DNA from: Aestuariirhabdus haliotis
GTDB lineage: Bacteria > Pseudomonadota > Gammaproteobacteria > Pseudomonadales > Aestuariirhabdaceae
NCBI RefSeq assembly: GCF_023509475.1
Contig: NZ_JAKSDZ010000024.1
Location: 1 to 50,414, forward strand
Direction: 5' to 3'
Length of the DNA: 50,414 nt
The first letter of the stretch is position 1; each line of letters opens with the position of its first letter. The translations under genes were made by a program, and so were the position numbers. The notes beneath the pieces were generated by a model. That model was not told the origin of the DNA and searched no databases. It was given only the letters and a program-made list of their open reading frames with translations. Positions 1 to 11,732 of the stretch are shown here, piece after piece.

Positions 1-551
1 AAATCTTTGGCTTGGTGCAAGGCGGTCTGAACAACGAAGGTGATGACACGCTGGCGGGCACTGAGTTTGCAGACAACCTGTACGGTGGTGTTGGTAACGA
101 CACGCTCAATGGTGCTAACGGATCGGATACGATCTATGGTGGCCAGGGCAATGATGTTCTTATTGGTGGTGCCGGTAACGATACCTTCCTGTTCACTAAT
201 GGTGATGGTCAGGATACTCTAGCTAAGGAAATTGTTAGTAATGCTGGCTCTGACCAACTGGTATTTACCGGGGATATCACAGCCGACGATCTATGGTTTA
301 GCCTGCAAGGCGAAAATCTGCTGATCAATGTGTTGGGTGGTACCGATCAGGTTACCGTCGATGGCTGGACGAGCGGAAACGATAGCCTGACGTCGATCGT
401 GGACAGCGACGGCGCCGTATTGCAAAGCTCTCAGGTATTGCAGCTGGTGAACGCTATGGCAGCCTTTGATGTTTCGGGTGCCGGTGAGCTAACCATTACA
501 CCAGAAGACCGCCAACAGGTGGATACGGTGATTGCCGCTAGTTGGAGTTAA
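1..551 (+). CDS. C-terminal end of an RTX-type secreted protein (5' partial)
   Basis: The reading frame is open from the window edge (first full codon at 3), so the start lies upstream and only about 182 residues are visible. Residues near the beginning form RTX calcium-binding nonapeptides of GGxGxDxxx type (for example GGVGNDTLNG, GGQGNDVLIG, GGAGNDTFLF). After these comes a roughly 110-residue tail with the DDLWFS and LLINVLGG pattern common at the ends of large type I-secreted adhesins, proteases and lipases, where the export signal is C-terminal. The catalytic or adhesive part is outside the window, so the exact function is unknown. The stop is followed at once by a strong terminator. 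Identification as an RTX protein is secure; the subtype is not. Confidence 0.85.
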   Translation, partial: IFGLVQGGLNNEGDDTLAGTEFADNLYGGVGNDTLNGANGSDTIYGGQGNDVLIGGAGNDTFLFTNGDGQDTLAKEIVSNAGSDQLVFTGDITADDLWFSLQGENLLINVLGGTDQVTVDGWTSGNDSLTSIVDSDGAVLQSSQVLQLVNAMAAFDVSGAGELTITPEDRQQVDTVIAASWS

Positions 552-562
552 TTGCGCGGTTG

Positions 563-599
563 AAAAAACGCCAAGGACGATAGCGCCTTGGCGTTTTTT
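563..599. terminator. Bidirectional rho-independent terminator
   Basis: A perfect 8-bp GC-rich stem (CGCCAAGG / CCTTGGCG) is flanked by A6 on the left and T6 on the right, so it can end transcription of the RTX gene on the plus strand and of norF on the minus strand. Confidence 0.9.
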
Positions 600-613
600 G
601 AAAAAGCCTCGAT

Positions 614-898
614 TCACAACGTCGTAAAATCCCGAAGCTGCTCGGAGTAGATCATCGCCAGGGCGATCAGGGGCGGCAAAAAATAAAAATAACAGAGCAT
701 CGAGATGCGAATTTTCGGGTTGGCTGTTTTCAGCCCCATCAGATAATCGACCACCAGAGTGCCCTTTACGCCGATAATGATAGAGACCCCAATAACAATC
801 CAGACGTTGGGATCCACCGTTTCCATGGCGATGGATGTGGCCAGGGTCAGGGTTATTAATACCAGCCAGATTTTCTTTAATTTGGAGTTATTAACCAT
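614..898 (-). CDS. norF: NorF, small membrane protein of the nitric oxide reductase operon
   Basis: A 94-residue protein with three hydrophobic segments (about residues 9-27, 33-53 and 66-88), resembling the prokaryotic cytochrome c oxidase subunit IV family to which NorF belongs. It is the last gene of norCBDQEF and starts 4 bp after the norE stop. I chose ATG at 898 because the longer frame from 946 would overlap norE and adds residues that do not look like a membrane protein start. NorF is known as an accessory factor for full NO reductase activity, with unclear mechanism. The assignment rests on position, size and topology, since the family is poorly conserved in sequence. It ends just before the bidirectional terminator. 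Confidence 0.75.
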   Translation of the reverse strand: MVNNSKLKKIWLVLITLTLATSIAMETVDPNVWIVIGVSIIIGVKGTLVVDYLMGLKTANPKIRISMLCYFYFLPPLIALAMIYSEQLRDFTTL

Positions 899-902
899 GG
901 GC

Positions 903-1493
903 CTATCTAAATACGTAAAGCAGTGGAAAGATAATAATCCAGACAAGGTCGATCATATGCCAATAGCTGGCGCCCGATTCCAGGCCGCCATGATCCTCTT
1001 TTGAATAATGGCCTAAGTGAGTATTTACGCACACCCAACCGATCACCATCATGCCCATGATGACATGCAAAAAGTGATTAAAAGTCAGGTAGTAGTAGAG
1101 GCTGTAATAGATATCGGTACGCAGGCTGAGCCCGGCCAGATCGTTCCAGTAGTATTCCCAGAACTTGACCAGGCTGTACGCCACCCCCATGCCCAGAGTG
1201 CCATACAGCCATCGCAGGCAAGCCTGCCGGTTGCCCTGCTTGATGGCCGAGACAGCTCTGGCGACGCAGTAGCTACTGGTGATAAGGATCAGTGTATTGA
1301 GTGCACCGGCAATGGTATTTAGCCGTGTCGGGCCTTCGTGAAACAGATCCGGGTTGTGTGCTCTGGCTACCAGAAAGACCAGGAAGAATAACGCGAATTC
1401 GGTTAATTCAACCCAGATAAGAACCCATGCCCCCACACTACCTGGCGTGTTTTTATCTTCGCCGTGGGCATCGATCTTTACTTGATAGCTCAT
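903..1493 (-). CDS. norE: NorE, cytochrome c oxidase subunit III-like protein
   Basis: A 196-residue integral membrane protein of the haem-copper oxidase subunit III family, with about five transmembrane helices. The N-terminal GAWVLIWVELTEFALFF and central FNHFLHVIMGMMVIGW segments are typical of NorE/CoxO-type proteins. It contains no haem or copper site and is thought to help assembly or stability of NO reductase. It sits 11 bp after norQ and 4 bp before norF, in the usual order of the nor operon. Its length matches the family, which lacks the first two helices of true subunit III. Confidence 0.88.
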   Translation of the reverse strand: MSYQVKIDAHGEDKNTPGSVGAWVLIWVELTEFALFFLVFLVARAHNPDLFHEGPTRLNTIAGALNTLILITSSYCVARAVSAIKQGNRQACLRWLYGTLGMGVAYSLVKFWEYYWNDLAGLSLRTDIYYSLYYYLTFNHFLHVIMGMMVIGWVCVNTHLGHYSKEDHGGLESGASYWHMIDLVWIIIFPLLYVFR

Positions 1494-1504
1494 TGCGTAA
1501 TCAT

Positions 1505-2281
1505 CTAGAAATAGCTGTCCACTAAACGTTCGATGGCGGTAATGGTGGTTGTTTCATCGGTTAAGGGCTGCACCAGACAGGCGGTGCAAGCCTCCCGGGC
1601 CGATAAACCTGAACATATCATCTTGGCAGCATAGATCAAAAGTCGAGTGGATGCGGCCTCTTCCAGGTCATGATCTTTCAGTCGCCTCAAATCGTTGCCC
1701 AAAGATACCAGCTGCTGGGCGGTTTGTTTGTCCACGCCGGATTCCTGACAAACGATCACTACTTCCAGATCGGGGTCGGGGTATTCGAAGCTCAGGGCGA
1801 CAAAGCGTTGACGGGTACTGGGTTTAAGACCCTTCATGAGGTTTTGGTAACCGGGGTTGTAGGAGATCACCAGCATAAAGTCTGGGTGTGCCTGAATCAG
1901 TTCCCCGGTACGTTCAATGGGTAGCACACGGCGGTGATCCGACAACGGGTGCAGCACAACGGTAGTGTCTTTGCGGGCTTCGACCACTTCGTCGAGATAG
2001 CAAATGCCACCTTCGCGTACCGCCCGGGTCAGGGGGCCATCTTGCCAATAGGTGCCGTCGGGTCCGATCAGGTGACGCCCGACCAGGTCGGAGGCGGTCA
2101 GGTCATCGTGGCAAGCAACCACATGAATGGGGCGTTTTAGTTTTTCCGCCATGTATTCGACAAAGCGGGTTTTTCCGCAGCCGGTCGGTCCCTTTAACAG
2201 CACGGGCAGATGGTTGTCGGCGGCACTGGAAAAAATATCGATTTCTCGGCCTTGGGGTAAGTAATGAATCTCGTTAGACAT
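1505..2281 (-). CDS. norQ: NorQ, MoxR-type AAA+ ATPase for NO reductase activation
   Basis: A 258-residue AAA+ ATPase of the CbbQ/NirQ/NorQ group. Walker A is GPTGCGKT (residues 31-38) and Walker B lies in the segment ICYLDEVVEARKD. The C-terminal CbbQ_C region is present. With the VWA protein NorD it forms a chaperone-like pair needed to insert the non-haem iron into NorB. It lies 18 bp downstream of norD and 11 bp upstream of norE, so it is certainly in the operon. Context separates it from the related CbbQ of Rubisco clusters. Confidence 0.93.
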   Translation of the reverse strand: MSNEIHYLPQGREIDIFSSAADNHLPVLLKGPTGCGKTRFVEYMAEKLKRPIHVVACHDDLTASDLVGRHLIGPDGTYWQDGPLTRAVREGGICYLDEVVEARKDTTVVLHPLSDHRRVLPIERTGELIQAHPDFMLVISYNPGYQNLMKGLKPSTRQRFVALSFEYPDPDLEVVIVCQESGVDKQTAQQLVSLGNDLRRLKDHDLEEAASTRLLIYAAKMICSGLSAREACTACLVQPLTDETTTITAIERLVDSYF

Positions 2282-2299
2282 AATGGGTTCTCACAAGCT

Positions 2300-4126
2300 T
2301 CAGGCGCTGGCGCCGGTAAGGTTTAAATAAAGTTGCGGCAGTAATAAGGGGAGGCGATCGACATCGTTGACGATGGCAAAACCCTGATCACCAAACAGGT
2401 AGGGCAAATAATCATTACCCTGGGCATCGATGGTGACGCAGAATGGCTGTAAGCCCTGTTGTTTGGCTTCCAGTATGGCGCGCCGGGTATCTTCGATACC
2501 GTAACGACCTTCGTAGCGGTCGATGTCGTTGGGCTTGCCATCGGAAAGAATCAGTAACAACCGTTGTTGCGATTTCTGGGTCTTCAATATTTCACTCGAC
2601 TGGCGAATGGCGGCGCCCATGCGAGTGTAGAATCCGGGTTTGACGGCGAGCAGTCGGCCTCGGGCTTCATCGCTGTAGGGTTCAGAAAAGTTCTTTAATA
2701 ACTGGTAGCGAACCTGTTTGTTTTTAACCGAGGAGAAACCGTAAATGGCAAAGGGGTCGCCGGTGCCGGACAGGGCTTCGGCAAACAGCACCATGGTGTC
2801 GCGGATAACATCGATCACCCGCTGATCCTGGTTAAGGGCCGCATCGGTCGACATCGATAGATCCGACAGAAGCAGGCAGGACAGTTCGCGCTGCGGGTTG
2901 TTACGGTTAAGATAAAAGTTTTCCTGATCGGCGGTTTTTTGCGGCTGGGTTTTCAGCTCCAGCCAGCTGTCCATATCTATTTCATCGCCAAAGGGTTGGC
3001 GACGTTGCCAGCTGCGTTGTGGGCGTAGCTGGGCGAAACGGTTTTTGAGGTTTCTGGCCTGGGAGAGCAGATGGGGAGGGATTGGCTCGGGCATAACATC
3101 GTCGGCCAACATGGGCTGCAGCAGGCAGTAATCCTCAATCAGGGATTGCTTGCGGTAGTCCCATTCGGGAAGTTTGATACCCTCACCCAGCGGCAGATCG
3201 TCCTCTTGAGGAGCGGGAAGGTCCAGGTCGAATTTGATCCGTGCGGCACCGGCTCGGCGCTGGCGAGATAAACTGATGATATCCAGATCGTCGGCGGCGG
3301 AAGCCAGATCTTCGTCCAGGTTTTCCTCCTGGCAGCGATCCAGTTCCACCTGCTCGGCCCAGCTGAACAGGCATTCCAGCTTGAACACCAGGAGACCATC
3401 GGTCTTCTTGGCGTCGTCGATTCGTTGCGCTTGTTTGCGGTCGCCGCTGAGGTTCTCCTCGGCGCGGGAACCATCGCCCATATCCTCCAGATCGTCCTCG
3501 CTGGCGACCTCAACACCGCGCAAGGGGGCAGGGTAAATCCACAGGGGGACGGGAAGTGGGTCGCCCTTGGCTTCGGTCATGTTGGCTACAGTGCCAGGGT
3601 TGAGCAGAGCTTGTTGAATGCAGATTTCACGTTCGCGTTCAGGCCCTATTAATGTTTCCAGATCGGGGCGGGTTGCGATGGTGGCGATGACCAGTTGCTT
3701 GTATTGCTTGACCAGTCCTGGCCGACGTTCCAGCAGTTCCCGGGTGGCCCGTTGATTATCGGCAAACCAGTGTTTGACCCGTGGCATTTGGGCCGCCAGT
3801 GCAGTCAGCCAGAAAAAAAGAGACGTATTGAGTGACGGATCGGGGAAACAGCTCAGGCTGGAGGGCAGGCGTAAGCTGCGGTCATCCTGCCAGCTCACCA
3901 TAAATCTTCGGTGGCTGCCTGCCATGCGTTGAGTGAGACCACGACGAATATTGAGCACTCTGGGATCGGCACCCTCGACACCCTTGCCTGGGTCGCCGCC
4001 CAAGGCACGAAACCAGGTGGCCAGTTCCATGTTCAATGACGCCATGTCTACCCGAGCATCAACATAATCGCTGGATGCTTGACGGGAAATCATTTTGTGC
4101 CAGACCCCGCCGATAAACTCTTCCAT
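2300..4126 (-). CDS. norD: NorD, von Willebrand factor A-domain activation protein
   Basis: A 608-residue cytoplasmic protein with a C-terminal VWA domain. The metal-binding MIDAS motif DLSMS (D422-S426) is intact, followed by ILSDGKPND further on. The N-terminal two thirds is the less conserved NorD region. NorD partners with the AAA+ ATPase NorQ to activate NO reductase. A good ribosome binding site (AGGAGATTCC before ATG) supports the start at 4126. It is separated from norB by 196 bp that holds a strong stem-loop, so its expression may be lower than that of norCB. Confidence 0.93.
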   Translation of the reverse strand: MEEFIGGVWHKMISRQASSDYVDARVDMASLNMELATWFRALGGDPGKGVEGADPRVLNIRRGLTQRMAGSHRRFMVSWQDDRSLRLPSSLSCFPDPSLNTSLFFWLTALAAQMPRVKHWFADNQRATRELLERRPGLVKQYKQLVIATIATRPDLETLIGPEREREICIQQALLNPGTVANMTEAKGDPLPVPLWIYPAPLRGVEVASEDDLEDMGDGSRAEENLSGDRKQAQRIDDAKKTDGLLVFKLECLFSWAEQVELDRCQEENLDEDLASAADDLDIISLSRQRRAGAARIKFDLDLPAPQEDDLPLGEGIKLPEWDYRKQSLIEDYCLLQPMLADDVMPEPIPPHLLSQARNLKNRFAQLRPQRSWQRRQPFGDEIDMDSWLELKTQPQKTADQENFYLNRNNPQRELSCLLLSDLSMSTDAALNQDQRVIDVIRDTMVLFAEALSGTGDPFAIYGFSSVKNKQVRYQLLKNFSEPYSDEARGRLLAVKPGFYTRMGAAIRQSSEILKTQKSQQRLLLILSDGKPNDIDRYEGRYGIEDTRRAILEAKQQGLQPFCVTIDAQGNDYLPYLFGDQGFAIVNDVDRLPLLLPQLYLNLTGASA

Positions 4127-4264
4127 GGAATCTCCTGGGTCGAAAACGGTTGGCGCTACGGATGCGTCGTGTTGATTGTTGTTGTGAATAAATGCGCTTT
4201 CTCTTCAGGAGTTCCCCGATCTTGATGGGGGTTATCCAAATGCTGGGAAAGCGCAGTAGAACCT

Positions 4265-4295
4265 GATTGAGGAGGGGGTGAGCCCCTCCTCAATC
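4265..4295 (-). other. Perfect 13-bp stem-loop between norB and norD, no U-tract
   Basis: GATTGAGGAGGGG pairs with CCCCTCCTCAATC across a 5-nt loop. On the minus strand it lies 27 bp after the norB stop, and no run of U follows. It is more likely an mRNA-stabilising or processing element, or a leaky attenuator, than a full terminator. Confidence 0.7.
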
Positions 4296-4322
4296 GTGGG
4301 CTTTGCTGATTGCCAGCGGCCC

Positions 4323-5729
<1,407 letters not shown>

Positions 5730-5811
5730 TTACAGAATCCGGCCGATCCATGATCAAGTAGAACTGCTGGCCAGTATGCTGTGTTTCCTGTGTTAAATGC
5801 CCCAAGCGTTA

Positions 5812-6261
5812 TTAGCCCTGTTTGTTAGGCGGCCAGTTGTTATCGTTGATGCGAGAGGTCCAGATCAGGAAGTCCGCTACGTTGTTGACCTCTTCCGGGG
5901 TCAGGTTGAACTGGGGCATCTTGCGGCGACCTTCAATCGGCAGTGGCTGAATCGCCATCCATCCTTGCAGGTACTGCTTGAAGGTTTCTTCGCTGCCATT
6001 ACCGTAGCGGTCATAGACGTTGGCAAGCTCGGGCGCGAAGTAGGCGCCTTCACCCATCAGACTGTGGCAACCGACACAGTTGTTGCTTTCCCAGATCTCT
6101 TTGCCTTGGGCAACCGACTCCGTGATATTTTCGCGGTGGTCACGCTCGGGTAAAATCAGCATGGTGTCGAACGTCAACCCCAGCAGCAGCAAAAAGGTAA
6201 AAATACCGCCCCCGTAGTAGATGTTTCTGGCCATGCCCTTGTTAAAGTGTTCAGCCATCAT
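5812..6261 (-). CDS. norC: NorC, nitric oxide reductase cytochrome c subunit
   Basis: A 149-residue membrane-anchored monohaem cytochrome c, the electron entry subunit of NO reductase. One transmembrane helix (about residues 15-36) is an uncleaved anchor, followed by a periplasmic domain with the haem c motif CVGCH (C62, C65, H66) and the NorC-typical HSLMGEGAYFAPEL. It is the first gene of the operon. An AAGGAG site lies just before two successive ATG codons (6261 and 6258); either could be used. Transcription likely begins at the sigma-54 promoter near 6411-6425. Confidence 0.97.
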   Translation of the reverse strand: MMAEHFNKGMARNIYYGGGIFTFLLLLGLTFDTMLILPERDHRENITESVAQGKEIWESNNCVGCHSLMGEGAYFAPELANVYDRYGNGSEETFKQYLQGWMAIQPLPIEGRRKMPQFNLTPEEVNNVADFLIWTSRINDNNWPPNKQG

Positions 6262-6410
6262 TGGCTCCTTTTTCGTGTATGGACAAATGGGTATTACAGT
6301 TATTCAGTGAACATCTATCAGGTGGATCGGCGGAGAGTCGTAAAGGCTGGAAGGCCTCGGGTAGCTGATATCACCTTAAAAACATTCGCATCGTTGGTCA
6401 CTGGAATAAT

Positions 6411-6425
6411 ACAAACATCGTGCCA
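6411..6425 (-). promoter_or_regulatory. Sigma-54 promoter of the norCBDQEF operon
   Basis: On the minus strand TGGCACGATGTTTGT fits the -24/-12 consensus TGGCAC-N5-TTGC with one mismatch. It points at norC, about 150 bp upstream of its start, and lies 45-80 bp downstream of the NorR boxes, the expected arrangement for NorR-activated transcription. Confidence 0.82.
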
Positions 6426-6470
6426 AGTGACGGGGTCTCGCTTTTCCTAGGCTTCAGGGTGCTTGTTATC

Positions 6471-6504
6471 GTTATGACAACTGTTACTATGTTGTCTTAC
6501 CAAC
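6471..6504. promoter_or_regulatory. Putative NorR enhancer sites (two GT-N7-AC boxes)
   Basis: Two matches to the NorR core GT-N7-AC occur at 6471-6481 and 6494-6504. They are embedded in a symmetric arrangement, GACAAC at 6476-6481 facing GTTGTC at 6491-6496, and GTTG/CAAC at 6491-6504. The boxes are upstream of the norC sigma-54 promoter and end 15 bp before norR, so NorR could also regulate itself. Other NorR systems use three sites; a clear third was not found. Confidence 0.6.
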
Positions 6505-6519
6505 AACACCGTTATCGAT

Positions 6520-8082
<1,563 letters not shown>

Positions 8083-8175
8083 CATTATCGGGTAGCTGAA
8101 GTTTGGTGTTCAGAGGTTGTTCAATGCAGATCTGTTCGGAGAATTGTTGCTCTGCGAGGTTAATTGGACCCTTAC

Positions 8176-8209
8176 AAAAAAGGCCCGACATCGCTGTCGG
8201 GCCTTTTTT
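8176..8209. terminator. Bidirectional terminator between norR and icd
   Basis: A 9-bp stem GGCCCGACA / TGTCGGGCC with a TCGC loop is flanked by A6 and T6, serving the convergent norR and isocitrate dehydrogenase genes. Confidence 0.93.
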
Positions 8210-8263
8210 GTGTTGGCCTGGGCAATCAGTGAGGTGGCATTGCCGATTGCCTCAAGCGGCAGG

Positions 8264-10495
8264 CTAGGCGTTACCACCCAGCAGCTTGTTCAGGGTTGGG
8301 CTCGGACGCATGGCTTCACTCACCTTGGCCGCGTCGGGCTGGAAGTACCCCCCCATATCGACCTGATGACCCTGAGACGCGTTCAGCTCGTCGATAATCT
8401 TCTGTTCGTTATCGCTGAGCTCTTTCGCCAGTTCGCTGAAGGCAGATTTCAGTTCGGCATTGTCGTTCTGCTCGGCCAGCGCCTGCGCCCAATAGAGCGC
8501 CAGATAGAAATGGCTGCCGCGATTATCCAGCTCGCCCACGGTGCGAGAAGGCGACTTGCCAGTTTCCAGCAATTTACCGGTCGCCTGGTCGAGAGTCTGG
8601 GCCAGAACCTGGGCCTTGTTGTTATCGTCCTTGCTGGCCAGATCCTCCAGGGAGACGGCAATGGCCAGGAATTCGCCCAGAGAGTCCCAGCGCAGGTGAT
8701 CTTCCTCGACAAACTGTTGCACGTGCTTGGGCGCGGAGCCACCGGCACCGGTTTCGAACAAGCCGCCGCCCGCCATCAGGGGCACGATCGACAGCATCTT
8801 GGCACTGGTACCGAGTTCGAGGATGGGGAACAGGTCGGTCAGATAGTCTCGCAATACGTTGCCGGTGACCGCAATGGTATCGAGCCCGCGCTTGAGACGT
8901 TCCATGGTGTAACGGATGGCGCGATCAGGGTTAAGGATGTGAATCTTGAGGCCGCTGGTGTCGTGGTCTTGCAGGTATTTCTCGACCTTCTTGATCATCT
9001 GGGCGTCGTGGCCACGATGTTCGTCGAGCCAGAAGAGGGCGGGCATGCCGCTGGCGCGAGCACGGTCCACAGCCAGTTTGACCCAGTTCTGGATCGGCGC
9101 GTCCTTGGCCTGGAACATACGCCAGACGTCTCCCGCTTCTACATTTTCGTGCTGAAGCAGGACGGTGCCATCGCTGGCCACGATGCGCATGGTGCCATCG
9201 GCAGGGGCTTCGAATGTTTTGTCGTGGGAGCCGTACTCTTCCGCTTTCTGGGCCATCAAACCGACGTTGGGCACGGTACCCATAACGGTGGGATCGAAGG
9301 CGTCGTGGTGTTTGCAGAAGTTGATCATCTCCTGGTAGATAGTGGCGTAGCAGCTATCCGGGATGACCGCTTTGGTGTCCAGCAGTTTGCCGTGGGCGCT
9401 CCACATCTTGCCGCCGTTACGGATCATGGCGGGCATGGAGGCGTCGACGATGATGTCGCTGGGCACGTGCAGGTTGGTAATGCCCTTGTCGGAATCCACC
9501 ATCGCCAGCTCGGGACGATTCTCATAACACATGCGGAAGTCGCGTTCGATCTCGGCACGTTTGGAATAGGGCAGGCTATCGATTTTGTAGAGTACGCTGC
9601 CGACGCCATCGTTGGGGTTAACGCCCAGCTTGGCCAGGGTGTCTGCGTGTTTTTCAAACGCGTCCTTGAAGTAGACTGTTACGGCGTGGCCGAACACGAT
9701 AGGGTCGGAGACCTTCATCATGGTGGCTTTCAGGTGCAGGGAGAACAGCAAGCCGGCGTTGCGGGCGCCTTCCATCTCTTCGTCGAGGAACTTGCGCAAC
9801 TTGCGAGTGCTCATAAACTGGGCGCTGATGATTTCGGCGTCCTGTACCGGCACCTCTTTCAGTGCGGTAACCTTGCCGTCTTTCTCGACCAGCTCGATGC
9901 GGACGGTGTCGGCTTTGTCCATGGTGGTGGAGATATCGCTGGAGTAGAAATCACCGTCACGCATATGGGCCACGTGAGTGCGACTGGCCTGGCTCCATTT
10001 GCCCATGGAATGGGGATTCTTGCGAGCGTATTGCTTGACGGCAGCCGGGGCGCGACGATCGGAGTTGCCTTCACGCAGTACCGGGTTTACGGCACTGCCC
10101 AATACCTTGGCGTACTTGGCCTGAATGGCCTCTTCCTCGGCATTGGCGGGAGATTCGGGGTAGTCCGGAATCTTGTAGCCGTGGCCTTGCAACTCTTTGA
10201 TCGCCGCCAGTAGCTGGGGGATCGAGGCGCTGATGTTAGGCAGTTTGATGATATTGGCGGAAGGATCCTGGGTCAGTTCGCCGAGCTCGTTCAGGGCATC
10301 GGGTACCTTTTGGCTATCGTCCAGGTAGTCGGGGAAATTGGCCAGGATACGGGCTGCCAGTGAGATATCGCTGGTCTCGACGTTGATGCCGGCGGCGGCG
10401 GTGAAGGTATTGACGATAGGGAGCAGGGAATACGTGGCCAGTGCCGGAGCTTCATCTGTGAGGGTGTAGATAATCGTCGATTTTTTTTCTGTCAT
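8264..10495 (-). CDS. icd: NADP-dependent isocitrate dehydrogenase, monomeric type
   Basis: A 743-residue protein of the monomeric IDH family, converting isocitrate to 2-oxoglutarate and CO2 with NADP in the TCA cycle. The N-terminus after the chosen start has the typical [36 protein letters not shown] and [19 protein letters not shown] are family hallmarks. The longer frame from 10552 adds 19 residues with no homology, so ATG 10495, which gives the usual family length, is preferred. It is monocistronic, ending at a shared terminator with norR. A long plus-strand frame antisense to it (8117-10213) is a compositional shadow. Confidence 0.96.
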   Translation of the reverse strand: MTEKKSTIIYTLTDEAPALATYSLLPIVNTFTAAAGINVETSDISLAARILANFPDYLDDSQKVPDALNELGELTQDPSANIIKLPNISASIPQLLAAIKELQGHGYKIPDYPESPANAEEEAIQAKYAKVLGSAVNPVLREGNSDRRAPAAVKQYARKNPHSMGKWSQASRTHVAHMRDGDFYSSDISTTMDKADTVRIELVEKDGKVTALKEVPVQDAEIISAQFMSTRKLRKFLDEEMEGARNAGLLFSLHLKATMMKVSDPIVFGHAVTVYFKDAFEKHADTLAKLGVNPNDGVGSVLYKIDSLPYSKRAEIERDFRMCYENRPELAMVDSDKGITNLHVPSDIIVDASMPAMIRNGGKMWSAHGKLLDTKAVIPDSCYATIYQEMINFCKHHDAFDPTVMGTVPNVGLMAQKAEEYGSHDKTFEAPADGTMRIVASDGTVLLQHENVEAGDVWRMFQAKDAPIQNWVKLAVDRARASGMPALFWLDEHRGHDAQMIKKVEKYLQDHDTSGLKIHILNPDRAIRYTMERLKRGLDTIAVTGNVLRDYLTDLFPILELGTSAKMLSIVPLMAGGGLFETGAGGSAPKHVQQFVEEDHLRWDSLGEFLAIAVSLEDLASKDDNNKAQVLAQTLDQATGKLLETGKSPSRTVGELDNRGSHFYLALYWAQALAEQNDNAELKSAFSELAKELSDNEQKIIDELNASQGHQVDMGGYFQPDAAKVSEAMRPSPTLNKLLGGNA

Positions 10496-11303
10496 TGTGT
10501 TCCCTACCTTACTGTCTGGATGGCCATCAAGAGGCTGTCGGCCATGTGTCATGAAATCTGTTGAGCTGCCTGAGCCCTGGCGCGAATTGTACCAGAGTTA
10601 ACAGCGGCAATTGCTGCCAGGTGACAGGCGCTCGGGCCGACTCCTGAAAGCGAAATCTTAAAAATAGGCCTTACCAAGGCTGTGACTAATGCCCAGGCGC
10701 TACTGAAATCGGCATTGTTTTGTTACTGCGTTTTGCAACAGGGTTGCCCAATCTACTGGAGTAACTCTGTGGCTGGCTGGATCGCAAGGCGGCTGGCCCA
10801 GAGCAAGAGTCTGCAGACTCCAGCCTGTTTGGCCTGGTATTAGCCAGAGCCATTTTACTCTGTCCGACTTGCGCGATTGCTGCGCCTGACATCTTACCGG
10901 GCACTATGAGCGAGGCTTGTTCACAACCCCAGCTGTGTGTGCCAGCTCTCGTCCGGACCCTGCATATTGTGCCGTTAGTCGATGGCTGGCATCAAGGGCA
11001 GGGATGAGAATAGATGCGATTCCCCCTCCCACCCTCAGTCTTTCGAAGGTGCGAGAGGCTACAAATTGTACGTCCAAATCAGTCAGATCGTTTATACGAC
11101 AATGGTACAAGGCCGATGTTACGGGCTTGTTGCAGCCGAGGGTTGACGATAATCCGGCGAAGGTCTGGTCTGACCAGTGCGGGAAATCTCAGCCTCTGAT
11201 TTGCTGTCGGGTCGATGAGTGTGATCTGTGACGCTCTTCTGCTCACCTTATGCGTGTTAGCATCGCTGCTGTTTTGCCCGTTGGTCTTTTCGGTCGGTAT
11301 GTT
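10496..11303. other. Gene-poor interval with no recognised gene
   Basis: About 800 bp between icd and the FimV-domain gene. The first part carries the icd promoter region. Several short frames exist on both strands (for example minus 10904-11110 and plus 10917-11231) but none has a clear ribosome binding site, a recognisable domain or codon use like the neighbours. The frame of the minus one is open upstream of its first possible start. No tRNA, terminator or insertion sequence end was recognised. It could be a decayed gene or an untranslated regulatory region. Confidence 0.5.
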
Positions 11304-11687
11304 ATGTCGCTAAATAAAAAAATATGTCAGTGGATGTTGTTATTGTTGATGGGGTTTGGGTCGCCGGTCTTCGCTGTAGGCTTGGGTGAGTTGGAAACCG
11401 AAGCCCTGCTCGGCCAGGTGTTCAAGGGGCAGATTCCTATTCACCTTGGCAATGCCAATGTAAATCAGGACGAATTGAAAGCGTCACTGGTGCGCCTTGC
11501 GGATCAGGCTGCACGAGGCAATAGTCACTATCGTTATAAGGTGGACGTGGTCAAGCAAGCCGATCGCCATTACCACATCCAGATTACGTCGCAGCGACCG
11601 ATTGCCGAGCCTTACCTTGACTTACGGGTGCAGCTCAGTTGGCCGGGTGGTTTGTTGACCCGTGATTACACGGTGTTGATGGATTGA
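11304..11687 (+). CDS. Small exported protein consisting of a FimV-type N-terminal domain
   Basis: A 127-residue protein with a signal peptide (about residues 1-24, ending SPVFA) and then a single domain resembling the N-terminal domain of FimV/TspA inner-membrane pilus and polarity proteins. The signature is LGELETEALLGQVFKGQIPI at the start and EPYLDLRVQLSWPGG with TRDYTVLMD at the end. In FimV this domain leads to a LysM motif and a large cytoplasmic acidic region, all absent here. I chose ATG 11304 because it gives a clean signal peptide; an in-frame ATG at 11250 would bury it. Function unknown, perhaps a periplasmic partner of a FimV-like scaffold. Confidence 0.72.
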   Translation: MSLNKKICQWMLLLLMGFGSPVFAVGLGELETEALLGQVFKGQIPIHLGNANVNQDELKASLVRLADQAARGNSHYRYKVDVVKQADRHYHIQITSQRPIAEPYLDLRVQLSWPGGLLTRDYTVLMD

Positions 11688-11719
11688 AATGACAGGTATG
11701 ACTGCTTAGCTCAGAGTAC

Positions 11720-11732
11720 ATCAGAGGTGCCC
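11720..11732 (-). repeat. Copy 1 of the GGGCACCTCTGAT 3'-end motif
   Basis: On the minus strand this 13-mer covers the last codons and stop of the DUF1801 gene. The same word occurs at 19542-19553 and 50324-50336, each time at a gene's 3' end. Confidence 0.6.

Noticed and set aside
6262-6519. FNR/DNR-type box (TTGAT-N4-ATCAA) upstream of nor
   Set aside because: TTGTTATCGTTATGACAA at 6463-6480 is palindromic but does not match the FNR core; the NorR/sigma-54 reading explains the region better.
8117-10213. 698-codon plus-strand frame antisense to icd
   Set aside because: It mirrors a well-conserved dehydrogenase, has no domain or ribosome binding site, and arises from GC-biased codons.
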